This document shows positions 13,717-21,525 of a DNA stretch of 21,538 bases, piece by piece. The position numbers and the translations under genes were made by a program. Below the pieces are notes generated by a model that was not told the origin of the DNA, did no database searches, and saw only the letters and a program-made list of their open reading frames with translations. This DNA is from a virus, in the IMG/VR virus record IMGVR_UViG_3300009285_003503, positions 1-21,538 of that record, one strand, 5' to 3'. The first letter of the stretch is position 1; the number at the start of each line of letters is the position of its first letter.

Positions 13717-13747
13717 CCTGACCGTCGGTCTTTGTCCGGCGGTCGGG
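13717..13747 (+). terminator. Strong intergenic hairpin after capsid genes, weak T-run
   Basis: CCTGACCGTCGG (13717-13728) can pair with CCGGCGGTCGGG (13736-13747) over 12 bp with two wobbles and a 7-base loop. Only TTC follows, so it is not a classical terminator. It may act as a partial terminator or as a 3' stabiliser that lets capsid mRNA accumulate above the downstream tail messages. Confidence 0.5.
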
Positions 13748-13787
13748 TTCAGGGCCAACAACCACCAAGAGCACAAGGATCAAGCCA

Positions 13788-14351
13788 ATGAGCCAGAACA
13801 GCAATGGCCAGGCGTCGAAGAATCCGCAGCAGCCACAACAGAACACAGACGCAGACCGGGAGTTCCTCAGAACCTTGCATGACGGCAAAAGCAAGACGGC
13901 ATCCGTGGCGGTGGCCGAGACCGTCAACGTTCAAGCGGCACAGCCGCCAGAACCGCCGCAAACGGTTGCCGCGCCGACGCGCCCCGTTGCGCCAACACCG
14001 CCGCCAGTAGCGCAGGAGAAGGTTTGGCTCGTCAGGTTCCACGCCAAGTCACACCCGAACGACACTGACGATGTTGCGTTGCCGGTAAACGGCGAGATTT
14101 TCTTGGCGCGCCGTGACGAAGAGTGCCCATGCCCGGAACGGTTCCTCGAAGCTGCGGATCATGCCATGTATCCGCACTACAAGCAGGAGCCAGGCAAACA
14201 ACGCAAGATCGCGGCATTCATCCGTCGCTTTCCGTATACCAGAGGCAGCGAGAGTTCGTGGGAAGAGTATCAAAAGTGGAAGACGCAGGGCACGAAGCGG
14301 AACCAAGAGCACCTTGACAAGTGGGGCATGGAACGACCGACAGAGGGGTAA
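13788..14351 (+). CDS. Hypothetical phage protein with proline-rich N-terminus
   Basis: This is a 187-residue protein. Residues 1-75 are Gln/Ala/Pro-rich and probably disordered. A compact C-terminal domain begins at about 78 (KVWLVRFHAKSHPNDTDDVAL) with mixed beta and helix, and a Cys pair occurs in EECPCPERF. AAGGAT lies before the ATG. The gene sits between the capsid and adaptor genes, where a head-completion or linker role would be expected, but I recognise no family. Confidence 0.7.
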   Translation: MSQNSNGQASKNPQQPQQNTDADREFLRTLHDGKSKTASVAVAETVNVQAAQPPEPPQTVAAPTRPVAPTPPPVAQEKVWLVRFHAKSHPNDTDDVALPVNGEIFLARRDEECPCPERFLEAADHAMYPHYKQEPGKQRKIAAFIRRFPYTRGSESSWEEYQKWKTQGTKRNQEHLDKWGMERPTEG

Positions 14352-14360
14352 CACCCAACC

Positions 14361-14723
14361 ATGACGGCTTCCGATATCATCACCCCGGCTAGAAAACTTC
14401 TGGCGGATGAGACGGCGACGTACCGCTGGGCGAATACGACGTTGTGGGACCAGTACGGGACCGAGGGGATGCAGGATATTTGGGAGAAGCGGCCAGACGC
14501 CAGGTTCACGTCTGCCGGGGTGTACACGACCAGCCTGACGCTGCCGGTGTGTTCCGGCGAAACGTTGCCAACGACCACGCTGGACCTGCAAAACGTCTGG
14601 CGCAAAGCCTTGACGGATTACGTGTGCTACCGCGCGTTTTCGCAGGATGCGGATGATGTGCAGAATCTCACCCGCGCGGCTGGGCACAAGATGTTGTACG
14701 ACGCGGCGCTTGCCGGGGGTTGA
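14361..14723 (+). CDS. Putative head-tail adaptor protein (DUF6682-like)
   Basis: This is a 120-residue protein, nine bases after the previous stop. The opening ASDIITPARKLLADE, then YRWANTTLWDQYGTEGMQDI and KRPDARF, follows the pattern of small phage adaptor proteins of the DUF6682 type. Those begin with a helix-turn of this kind and are found beside connectors in short-tailed phages. The C-terminal half is helical (VWRKALTDYVCYRAFSQDA). It would bind under the portal and help join the tail. The family is assigned by eye; the position supports a neck role. Stop and next start are two bases apart. Confidence 0.6.
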   Translation: MTASDIITPARKLLADETATYRWANTTLWDQYGTEGMQDIWEKRPDARFTSAGVYTTSLTLPVCSGETLPTTTLDLQNVWRKALTDYVCYRAFSQDADDVQNLTRAAGHKMLYDAALAGG

Positions 14724-14725
14724 AC

Positions 14726-15808
14726 ATGACCACGTTCCGGCTCATCAGCGACTTGGAAGAGGAGGTAGCCGAGTATGTACCTCAGTGTCCCCGCGCGCGT
14801 GTTCTTACTGCGTTGCGCCGTGCCGCGCGTCAGTTCGCCCAGGAGTCCAGGGCCTGGGTCGAAGAATTGCCCGTCATCGATGTTGTCGCCTACCAGCTTG
14901 AGTACAACCTGCTGCGGGGAACCGAAACGGACCCCGTCAGCAATGGCACATTCGCCACAGGCGACCTGACCGGCTGGTCGGGCGCGGGCTGGGCCTACAA
15001 CGCTGGGCTGCCGAAGCAGGCGCTGCACTCGTCCGGTACAACGGCGCTGAGCCAGACCATCAGTCCGGCGCTGATCGTAAACGATACGTACCTGCTGACG
15101 TTCACTGTGACAAGCTGCACGACAGGAACCGTGACGCCGGGGCTCGGCGGCGTGTCCGGGAACGCGCGCAGTGCGAACGGCACTTACACCGAGTACCTGA
15201 CCCCGACCGCCGCGACCACGTTGACGTTCACGCCCACAACCGGGTTCAACGGCGGCGTGTCCGGGATCACCTTGTACCGGCTGCCGTACAACTTTGTGAT
15301 CGACCGGCTCGTGAGCGTGGTCAACGAGAGCGTAACATTGGACCGGGACGATTACGACCTGATCAACGGCAACACGCTCAGATTCACGGACGCCGGGGTA
15401 CCGGCGACCGCCACGGACACCATCTCGGCGTACAGCACCACGGCAACGTACGCCGTTGCTGCCCAAGCGAAGCAGGACGGCAAGTACTGGGACTGCATCA
15501 CGGCCATCAGTGCCGGGGAGAACTTCACGCAGTCCAAGTGGAGCCAGGCGGTGGACGGCATGTACGTGAAAGTGTTGGCACGGCCTCGTGCCGACAGCGC
15601 CTACCTTCCAGAATGGATGATTGACCGTTGGGGCGAAGGCATCGCGGCCCTGGCCGCGTACACCCTTCTGATGGTCCCCAAGAAGCCGTGGACGGACCCA
15701 ATGTCCGCGGCGGAGCGTCGTTCGGTATACCGCCATGTCCTGAACATGGCTTCCGGCGACGTGAACGTGAGCGACATGAAAGACGGCCCTGACTCGTTCA
15801 CCGCCTGA
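14726..15808 (+). CDS. Connector or tail-tubular-like protein carrying two inserted binding modules
   Basis: This is a 360-residue protein whose ATG lies two bases after the adaptor stop; a TTG at 14720 is less likely. Residues 1-63 and 187-235, with the C-terminal helices (WMIDRWGEGIAALAAYTLLM), look like the core of a gatekeeper or tail-tubular protein that sits below the portal. Between them, residues 70-186 read as a galactose-binding-like beta sandwich (NGTF-DLTGW start, ending SGITLYRL). Residues 240-275 (YAVAAQAKQDGKYWDC, then KWSQ) look like a small CBM5/12-type chitin-binding fold. Both kinds recur in the 15932 product. Removing the insert would rejoin a YNL...PYNFVIDRLVSV segment. 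Virion location is likely; glycan binding is inferred. Confidence 0.68.
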   Translation: MTTFRLISDLEEEVAEYVPQCPRARVLTALRRAARQFAQESRAWVEELPVIDVVAYQLEYNLLRGTETDPVSNGTFATGDLTGWSGAGWAYNAGLPKQALHSSGTTALSQTISPALIVNDTYLLTFTVTSCTTGTVTPGLGGVSGNARSANGTYTEYLTPTAATTLTFTPTTGFNGGVSGITLYRLPYNFVIDRLVSVVNESVTLDRDDYDLINGNTLRFTDAGVPATATDTISAYSTTATYAVAAQAKQDGKYWDCITAISAGENFTQSKWSQAVDGMYVKVLARPRADSAYLPEWMIDRWGEGIAALAAYTLLMVPKKPWTDPMSAAERRSVYRHVLNMASGDVNVSDMKDGPDSFTA

Positions 15809-15931
15809 CCGGGAACGTATGGTCGCACGCACGCACGACGGGACTGGTTGACCTGACGCCCGGCACGGAGCCGACGCATGTTCGAACTCTTTGCACGCCT
15901 TTTGGCGCTGCTGGCGCGTAGGAGACACGGG

Positions 15932-18900
15932 ATGTCGAAACTCGACTTCAGAACGTTCGGCGGGCTCATGCCCAAGGTGGCGCCGCAACTGCTGCCCGAC
16001 CCCGCCGCACAGACCGCGACCAACGTGGACGTGCGCCGCGGCGACCTGCGCCCGGTGAACACGGTGTCTGCGAATTCGTATGAAATGACAGTGCTTGTTT
16101 GTGGAACCGCCGGGACGGTAATCGCGACGTGGGCAGCTATTACCGATGGCCATTTTGACATTTCTATTGATGGTACGCCGGCATCAACGGCGGCCATTGA
16201 CTTCACGGGGGTTACATCAATGGTTCAAGTGTCTGAGAAAATATCCGACCGCCTTTTGTCTTTGGAGATAAAGTGCTATTGGGATTCTACAAACACACGT
16301 TTCGTTTTTTTGGGATACGATATTTTAGGACCGTTAACAGTTACCGGTTCTGGAACTGACATTTCTGGGGTTGGTTACATAAATGGCTTGTCGGCAACCG
16401 CCGCCGAAGTTAACACTCTTCGGACAATAACAAGCGTTGGAGGCGGCAAGTATGGTTGGTTTCGCGATCCATTTGTGAAACGTGTAGCAAACAATATTAT
16501 CACGAATGACACATACGAAAGATTGTTCATGGCTGGGAATGGCAAACCACAGCAGTTCTATTCCGAGTCCAGTGTTTATACGATCTACTCTAATTTGCTT
16601 GGCATTCAAGTCCCAACGGCAACCCCAATCGCGACTGCCGTTGCCAAGGGTTCTGTCACTTGGACCCGGACATGGTACGCGTACTACGAGGAACCAGACG
16701 GTACGCAGGTTGACGCGTTTACGGAAGGTGTTGACTTCACGGTCTCCACCACGACAGCCGGAAGTGTGTACTACACAAAGGTTGGCGGTGTACTTGCCAT
16801 TCCTGCCAAGGTCACGGCCACGGCAAACGCGGTGTTCGTCCTGTACTTCGACGCGTACGATGCTGACGGGGCGTTGCTGGGACGGTTGTACCCGCAGCAC
16901 AGCGCGTACAAGGACAACTCTGACTTGTTCATCAACGGCGCGGAAGTAACCGGCAATCAGCTCAACACGAATACAGCGATAATGGACTTGACGTACGACA
17001 CCAGCCGTGTGTCGGACTACAGCATTGACCGAAAGTACGTCTACGCATACCTGAACTACCCGTTCGACCAGGAGAGCGCACCATCCCCGGCGTCCGCTAC
17101 CATATCGGTATCGCCGGCGCAGAATGCATCAGTAACCAACCTTGGAATTTACGATCCGAACACGACATACGACACCGGGGACATTACCGTGTTTGTGCCG
17201 TATTTGTTGTCAGCGTCAAACTTCTATGTATATACAATACAGCAATATAGGTGTAATTCCGACGCGACAACTGGAAACTGGGACGCTACCCGGTGGGATA
17301 GAGTTGAAGACACTAAAGATGGCAAAGTTCGTGGGTCCGTAGATACCATTCGACTGTACAGGACTGTCACTACATCCGCTGGGACTCAATATCAGTTTGT
17401 TGCCGATATTGACTGGGAAACACTGCAACCGAAAAAGTACATAACCAGCGAGGACGTTGGGCGGTGGCATCTCACCACCGGCGCCGCTGTTGATCTAGGA
17501 GGAGGACTTGTCCGAATATCGTGCGGATCAAATCCGTTTGTGGGCGGAGATTATGTATCGTTTTACGGTACGACAAATTACACCGGAAACTACTATCTCC
17601 ACAGGACAACCACGTCAAGCAACTTAGTCATTACGGCTACGTATGTAGCGGAAACGTTTAATGAGACAAACAACTACGTTTCTAGCCGTGTCGGTCAACA
17701 CCAGATGAATCTTGACAACTCGGCCGTGGTTGATAACGGGGACGGAACTGTTGACATAGCCTGCACGTCCCATGGATTTCTTGACGGCGAGGGAATAACG
17801 ATAGCCGGAACGACAAACTACAACGGTGCCTACACCGCCTTGGCCGGCACGACTGGTTCAAACATCATCGTCATCACAAAGGCATACGTTGCAGAAACGC
17901 CACTGGCAACGGCAACTGCCAGATGGACAACCTTGGTTGGCATTACGGTTGAAGGACACGGCCTGTTGGCAGGCGAAAGGTTAGACATAAGCTCGCAAGG
18001 GTGCTCGTCGTATATTGGTTCGGTAGTCTCGTCGTCCACAACGACTAACAGAGTGGTGTTTACTGCTACGCATGTTGAAGCGTTGGTCCTTGAAGGGGTG
18101 GTACGGCCATATTCGCCGCGCGCCTACGTAGACAGCATCGCGGACGCGGACTGTGGCGACGTGCTGGCGACGGCACTCTGGGAGCCGCCCCCGGACACGC
18201 TCGATGGGCTGGTGAACGCGCCCGGCGGCTTTCTGGCCGGGTTCGTAGGAAACACGGTCTACTGTTCGGAGCAGTACTACCCGCACGCATGGCCGTACCA
18301 GTACACTGTGCCGCATGCCGTGGTCGGGCTCGGCATCAGCGGAAACATGATCGTGGTCCTGACCGAAGGCGACCCGTACGGCTTGGTCGGCGACGCGCCT
18401 GGCGCGCTGTCCCTGATCCGTATCCCGCTCAAGCAGTCGTGCGTGAGCATCAGCAGTATCGTCAGCCACCTTGGCAAGGTCTACTACGCCAGCCCGGACG
18501 GCATGGCGGTGATTGCCGGCGGCGAGGGCGCGCTGTTGACCGGGAACCTTTGGACGCGTGCGCAGTGGCAGACACTCGGGCCGACAACGTTGAAGTGTGC
18601 CATACATGATGAACAGCTCTACCTGAACTTTGGCACGGCGAGTACGTACATCCTGGACCTGAGCGGGGTTGCCGGTGGCCAGCTCACGTTCACCAATGAG
18701 ACCATCAACGCACTCTACTCGGACCCGGTAACCGACCTGCTGTACACCACAGCGGCGGGCTACCTGAAGACGATCAACGGCGGCTCAACGGCAAAGGTCG
18801 GTACGTGGAAGTCGAAGGACTTTCTATCGGCCAAGCCGGTGCGCTGGTCCAGCGGGAAGGTGCTGGCGGAGTCGTATACGGTCGGAGCCAATGTCGTGAC

Positions 18901-19450
18901 GAACGGAACGTTCACCACTGACCTTACGGGGTGGTCGGTAACAAACTGGCTTTGGTCTTCGGGTAGGCTATACTGCAATAATTCAGCAGGACAAGTGGCT
19001 AGTCAAACAATTTCATCGTTGGTTGCCGGGCGAGCGTACAGGGTAACCTTTGACGTGTTGTTCCACATTGAGGTGGGTGCTTCTGCGACGGTTACCGTAT
19101 CTTTGGGCGGCACGTCTGGGACAATCCGTGTCGGGCCGATATGGGCAACGTTTAGTGAGACCATCATTGCTGGTAGCTCTAACACCCTGTTGACGTTTAC
19201 CCCTTCAGTGGATTTCTACGCATCGAGGATTGACAACGTAATCGTTGAGCCTCTTGACGTGACTCTGTCTCTTTACGCCGATGGTGCGTTATCTGTCACG
19301 ATCCCGGTGCTGTCCGCGGCGCCGTTCCGCATTCCGAGCGTGACGCCGAAACGGCGCTGGTCCGTTGAGCTTGTGACCGTTGCCGTAATCAACCAGGTCT
19401 GCCTGGGCACGTCCATGGGTGCGATGATCCAACTGGAGCCGCAAGTCTAA
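15932..19450 (+). CDS. Large modular tail protein of a short-tailed phage
   Basis: This is a 1172-residue tail component. The N-terminus (KLDFRTFGGLMPKVAPQLLPD) and later blocks (YVYAYLNYPFDQESAPSPAS, and AGFVGNTVYCSEQYYPHAWP at about 769-788) match the non-fibrous tail protein found downstream of connectors in podovirus-like genomes. Added modules can be seen: a beta domain at 48-165, with GHFDISIDGT and GTDISG, like the Ig-like domain of DUF3383 sheath proteins; a CBM5/12-like module at 405-460; three tandem repeats at 518-722; and a galactose-binding-like sandwich at 985-1110. Several lie in AT-richer DNA. I prefer ATG 15932 because AGGAG precedes it; an upstream in-frame ATG at 15878 also has GGAG. 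The stop overlaps the next ATG. Confidence 0.82.
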   Translation: MSKLDFRTFGGLMPKVAPQLLPDPAAQTATNVDVRRGDLRPVNTVSANSYEMTVLVCGTAGTVIATWAAITDGHFDISIDGTPASTAAIDFTGVTSMVQVSEKISDRLLSLEIKCYWDSTNTRFVFLGYDILGPLTVTGSGTDISGVGYINGLSATAAEVNTLRTITSVGGGKYGWFRDPFVKRVANNIITNDTYERLFMAGNGKPQQFYSESSVYTIYSNLLGIQVPTATPIATAVAKGSVTWTRTWYAYYEEPDGTQVDAFTEGVDFTVSTTTAGSVYYTKVGGVLAIPAKVTATANAVFVLYFDAYDADGALLGRLYPQHSAYKDNSDLFINGAEVTGNQLNTNTAIMDLTYDTSRVSDYSIDRKYVYAYLNYPFDQESAPSPASATISVSPAQNASVTNLGIYDPNTTYDTGDITVFVPYLLSASNFYVYTIQQYRCNSDATTGNWDATRWDRVEDTKDGKVRGSVDTIRLYRTVTTSAGTQYQFVADIDWETLQPKKYITSEDVGRWHLTTGAAVDLGGGLVRISCGSNPFVGGDYVSFYGTTNYTGNYYLHRTTTSSNLVITATYVAETFNETNNYVSSRVGQHQMNLDNSAVVDNGDGTVDIACTSHGFLDGEGITIAGTTNYNGAYTALAGTTGSNIIVITKAYVAETPLATATARWTTLVGITVEGHGLLAGERLDISSQGCSSYIGSVVSSSTTTNRVVFTATHVEALVLEGVVRPYSPRAYVDSIADADCGDVLATALWEPPPDTLDGLVNAPGGFLAGFVGNTVYCSEQYYPHAWPYQYTVPHAVVGLGISGNMIVVLTEGDPYGLVGDAPGALSLIRIPLKQSCVSISSIVSHLGKVYYASPDGMAVIAGGEGALLTGNLWTRAQWQTLGPTTLKCAIHDEQLYLNFGTASTYILDLSGVAGGQLTFTNETINALYSDPVTDLLYTTAAGYLKTINGGSTAKVGTWKSKDFLSAKPVRWSSGKVLAESYTVGANVVTNGTFTTDLTGWSVTNWLWSSGRLYCNNSAGQVASQTISSLVAGRAYRVTFDVLFHIEVGASATVTVSLGGTSGTIRVGPIWATFSETIIAGSSNTLLTFTPSVDFYASRIDNVIVEPLDVTLSLYADGALSVTIPVLSAAPFRIPSVTPKRRWSVELVTVAVINQVCLGTSMGAMIQLEPQV
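17483..18097 (+). repeat. Three tandem protein repeats inside the tail protein
   Basis: Residues 518-575, 596-656 and 666-722 of the tail protein share a unit of about 60 residues. Each has GG or DG-T-V-x-I, then HGF or similar, a G-D/E turn, I-GTTNYxGxY, and a closing xSNxxVITxxYVAET. Copies one and two are close; copy three is diverged (HGLLAGERLDIS, FTATHVEA). The HGF-DG-ITI-GTTNY pattern resembles the FCCH-like domains seen in other phage tail proteins. The underlying DNA is AT-richer than its flanks. Confidence 0.7.
18884..19261 (+). other. Inserted galactose-binding-like module in the tail protein
   Basis: Residues 985-1110 of the tail protein begin VVTNGTFTTDLTGWSVTNW and end with RIDNVIVEP, the start-to-end pattern of a beta-sandwich carbohydrate-binding module. 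It interrupts what would otherwise read VLAESY joined to VTLSLYADG. Its DNA has more A and T at third positions than the sequence on either side. A related module is at residues 70-186 of the 14726 product. Confidence 0.6.
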
Positions 19451-20355
19451 TGGCGAAGCGTATCCCAACCACGATCCCGAGCACCGCGCTGATCCGCGAC
19501 GAGAACTTGCGCCGGATCATCGAATCGTTGCGCGTTGACGTGGAGACGCTGTACCGCGAGCGCGGCAACCGCCGGGACAGCGCTGTACTGGCCGGTGAGC
19601 TTCAGGACGCCGGGTTGATCGGGTTCAGCGACGCCGGGGTGATGTACGGCCGCACGCTGGACACCACCCCGGAGTTCGACTCCACGGTGTTTGGCGCGCC
19701 ACCCAAGCCGGTCTGGAGCGGGCTCACGGTGTCCGGGGCAAACATCGTGGCCGCCTGGACCGCACCGTCGACCTACGGGCTTTGGAAGAGTACGGAAGTC
19801 TGGACCTCGGCCACGGCGGCGTTTACCGACATGGTGCGGTTGAGCGAGGTCATGGCGTCAACCGCCACGGCGAACGTGCCGTTCACGCCAGGGACCGATA
19901 TTTTCATCAAGGTCCGATTCACCGGCACGAATGGCCGCGTGGGACCGTTCTCAGAGGTTGCCGCGCACGTGACCGACACGCTCGACGCAACCGCAGGCCT
20001 GGCAACCGGCACGCACGCCCTGACCGAAACGTTGCCGGACAACTGCATTGTGACGTACGCCTACTACGATGTAGGGACCACGTTCACCTCGTTCTTGGAC
20101 CTGGCGACGATTGCGCTGGGCATTGCAACAGATGACGCCAGTGGTATCAAAGCTGCGGTCGCCATCAATGACGCCGCGAACCCATGGGACGCCGGGGCCG
20201 GCAAGCCGACCGACGTTGACGGGACCGCACCGAACTACACCACACAGACCACGGCGGCCCGCGCCGTACAGGCTATAGTAGGCGTAGAAAACCTAACGGC
20301 CGGCGTCCTGACGCTGTACCTGTTCTACAAGGTGCCCGCGCCGTACAGGCTATAG
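19450..20355 (+). CDS. Tail-associated protein with FN3-like domain, C-terminus altered by duplication
   Basis: This is a 301-residue protein whose ATG shares a base with the previous stop. The N-terminus (RDENLRRIIESLRVDVETLYRE) is a predicted coiled coil. Residues of about 84-180 look like a fibronectin type III or similar beta sandwich (PPKPVWSGLTVSGANIVAAW ... NGRVGPFSEV), and the rest is a Thr/Ala-rich beta domain. It is probably a tail or fibre-attachment protein. A 77-bp tandem duplication at 20257-20410 hits its 3' end. The first copy encodes the original end up to LYLFYKV, then the frame slips into the second copy and stops after PAPYRL. Without the duplication it would end LYLFYKVT at the TGA at 20415-20417. 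Confidence 0.75.
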   Translation: MAKRIPTTIPSTALIRDENLRRIIESLRVDVETLYRERGNRRDSAVLAGELQDAGLIGFSDAGVMYGRTLDTTPEFDSTVFGAPPKPVWSGLTVSGANIVAAWTAPSTYGLWKSTEVWTSATAAFTDMVRLSEVMASTATANVPFTPGTDIFIKVRFTGTNGRVGPFSEVAAHVTDTLDATAGLATGTHALTETLPDNCIVTYAYYDVGTTFTSFLDLATIALGIATDDASGIKAAVAINDAANPWDAGAGKPTDVDGTAPNYTTQTTAARAVQAIVGVENLTAGVLTLYLFYKVPAPYRL

Positions 20356-20410
20356 TAGGCGTAGAAAACCTAACGGCCGGCGTCCTGACGCTGTACCTGT
20401 TCTACAAGGT
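20257..20410 (+). repeat. 77-bp perfect tandem duplication
   Basis: Bases 20257-20333 and 20334-20410 are identical 77-base copies, beginning GCCCGCGCCGTACAGGC and ending CTACAAGGT. Because 77 is not a multiple of three, the second copy is read in a new frame. Perfect identity implies a recent event or an assembly artefact. Confidence 0.95.
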
Positions 20411-20418
20411 GACATGAC

Positions 20419-20889
20419 ATGGCCAAAGAACTGACAGTTAAGCCACTTGTGATCGATGACATTCCGACCATCATTGAACTGGCGCGCGAGCTACATTCTG
20501 AAGTGGAAAGGGAATGGCCGGAATGTCCGGCGTTCAACCCAGAACTGGTCGAACAGCAAATTTTCCAGTGCATGTACATCCATGTCTTGTTTGCGTTTGG
20601 CCTGTTTGCCAGTGAGAAGTGCGTCGGTATGATCGTGTTTACAGTCTACCCGTGTTTTGGTATCGGTTGTGTGTTGGGCAAAGAAGCGATGTGGTACGTG
20701 CAACCAGAGTACCGCAGCGGCGGACTACAGCTTTTGACGGCGTTCGAGAAGATGGCAAAAGAGAAGGGCGCGGCACAGCTTGAGATCGGGCACTTCCCAA
20801 TGATTAACGGGGAACGGATGGCGAAACTCTACGCGGGACTCGGCTACAAACTTCAACAGATGCGATATCTCAATCCGATTGGAGAGTGA
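20419..20889 (+). CDS. GNAT-family N-acetyltransferase
   Basis: This 156-residue protein has the GNAT order. An N-terminal substrate arm begins LVIDDIPTIIELARELHSE, a central strand gives FASEKCVGMIVFTVYP, and GKEAMWYVQPEYRSGG leads into the acetyl-CoA-binding turn and helix (motif A, with GGLQLLTAFEKMAKEKG). Strand-helix LEIGHFP ... MAKLYAGLGYKLQQMRY closes the fold. The pyrophosphate loop (RSGGL) is intact in outline. It would transfer an acetyl group from acetyl-CoA to an amine. Genes of this kind are often found between tail and internal-virion genes of short-tailed phages; the substrate is unknown. No strong ribosome binding site is seen, since the upstream bases are the end of the duplication (CAAGGTGACATGAC), which gives only AAGGTG. 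Confidence 0.85.
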   Translation: MAKELTVKPLVIDDIPTIIELARELHSEVEREWPECPAFNPELVEQQIFQCMYIHVLFAFGLFASEKCVGMIVFTVYPCFGIGCVLGKEAMWYVQPEYRSGGLQLLTAFEKMAKEKGAAQLEIGHFPMINGERMAKLYAGLGYKLQQMRYLNPIGE

Positions 20890-20892
20890 GTT

Positions 20893-21507
20893 ATGTGTAT
20901 TGGTGCCATTGCCGTCGTTATCGCCGCCGCCGGCTCTGGATATTCCATCTATTCCAGCGAGCAGCAGAAGTCAGCCGCCGAAAAGGCGCGCAAGAAGGCG
21001 AAGGACGCGCTGAACGCGCAGCAGCAGCTTAGCGGCGAACAGTGGGCGCACTATCGCGACACCTACAAGCCCATGCTGACCGGGCTCGTTGACTTCTCGA
21101 AGAAAGACGAGTACGCGGGCAACATCGAAGGCTCGATTGCCGGGATGGCCAAGCAGGAACAGGGGATACTTGGTGGCGCTGCTGTTGGCGCGGGCACAGG
21201 ACGTGGGCTTGATCCATCACAGTTCCAGCAATCTTCTACCCTGGCAACCCTTGGTGGTCTGGCTGGCGCTGAAACGGCGCAGCGGCTTGCTTCCGTGCGG
21301 CCGTCCCTTGAGGAAACGGCATGGAACCGGCGCGTGGGCCTGGTCCAAGTCGGACGCGGCATGCCTGGACAGATTGAATCCGGCTACGGTGCTTTGGCTG
21401 GGCAGTATGGCCAGCAGGCTGCACAGAAGTACCAGCAGTCCGCGCAGAGCGCGCAAACAGCCGGGAAGTTTGTGGGCATGGGGTTAAGTGCGGCGTCATA
21501 CATGTAA
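20893..21507 (+). CDS. Internal-virion-like (DNA ejection) protein
   Basis: This is a 204-residue protein, three bases after the GNAT stop. It opens MCIGAIAVVIAAAGSGYSIY, a short Met-Cys start and small-residue hydrophobic segment typical of internal virion proteins of short-tailed phages. A charged helix (EQQKSAAEKARKKAKDALNA), Gly/Gln/Ala-rich linkers and a glutamine-rich helical end (QQAAQKYQQSAQSAQTAGKF) follow. Such proteins lie inside the head core and form a channel for DNA entry. Composition and position after the tail genes support the call, but there is no diagnostic motif. It might instead be a tail-assembly or injection accessory. Confidence 0.65.
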   Translation: MCIGAIAVVIAAAGSGYSIYSSEQQKSAAEKARKKAKDALNAQQQLSGEQWAHYRDTYKPMLTGLVDFSKKDEYAGNIEGSIAGMAKQEQGILGGAAVGAGTGRGLDPSQFQQSSTLATLGGLAGAETAQRLASVRPSLEETAWNRRVGLVQVGRGMPGQIESGYGALAGQYGQQAAQKYQQSAQSAQTAGKFVGMGLSAASYM

Positions 21508-21525
21508 TTCTTTGAGGATACGTAC

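Noticed and set aside
15823-15838. CGCACGCACGCACG short tandem repeat in the gap before the tail gene
   Set aside because: Too short and too close to background GC-rich sequence to be assigned a function.
15878-15931. Earlier start of the tail protein adding 18 hydrophobic and basic residues
   Set aside because: Kept as an alternative only. The conserved start of this protein type matches the ATG at 15932, which has the better AGGAG.
14627-16153. Long minus-strand open frame of 508 codons across the adaptor and connector genes
   Set aside because: Same shadow effect: the plus strand has clear starts, tight spacing and family-like sequences throughout.
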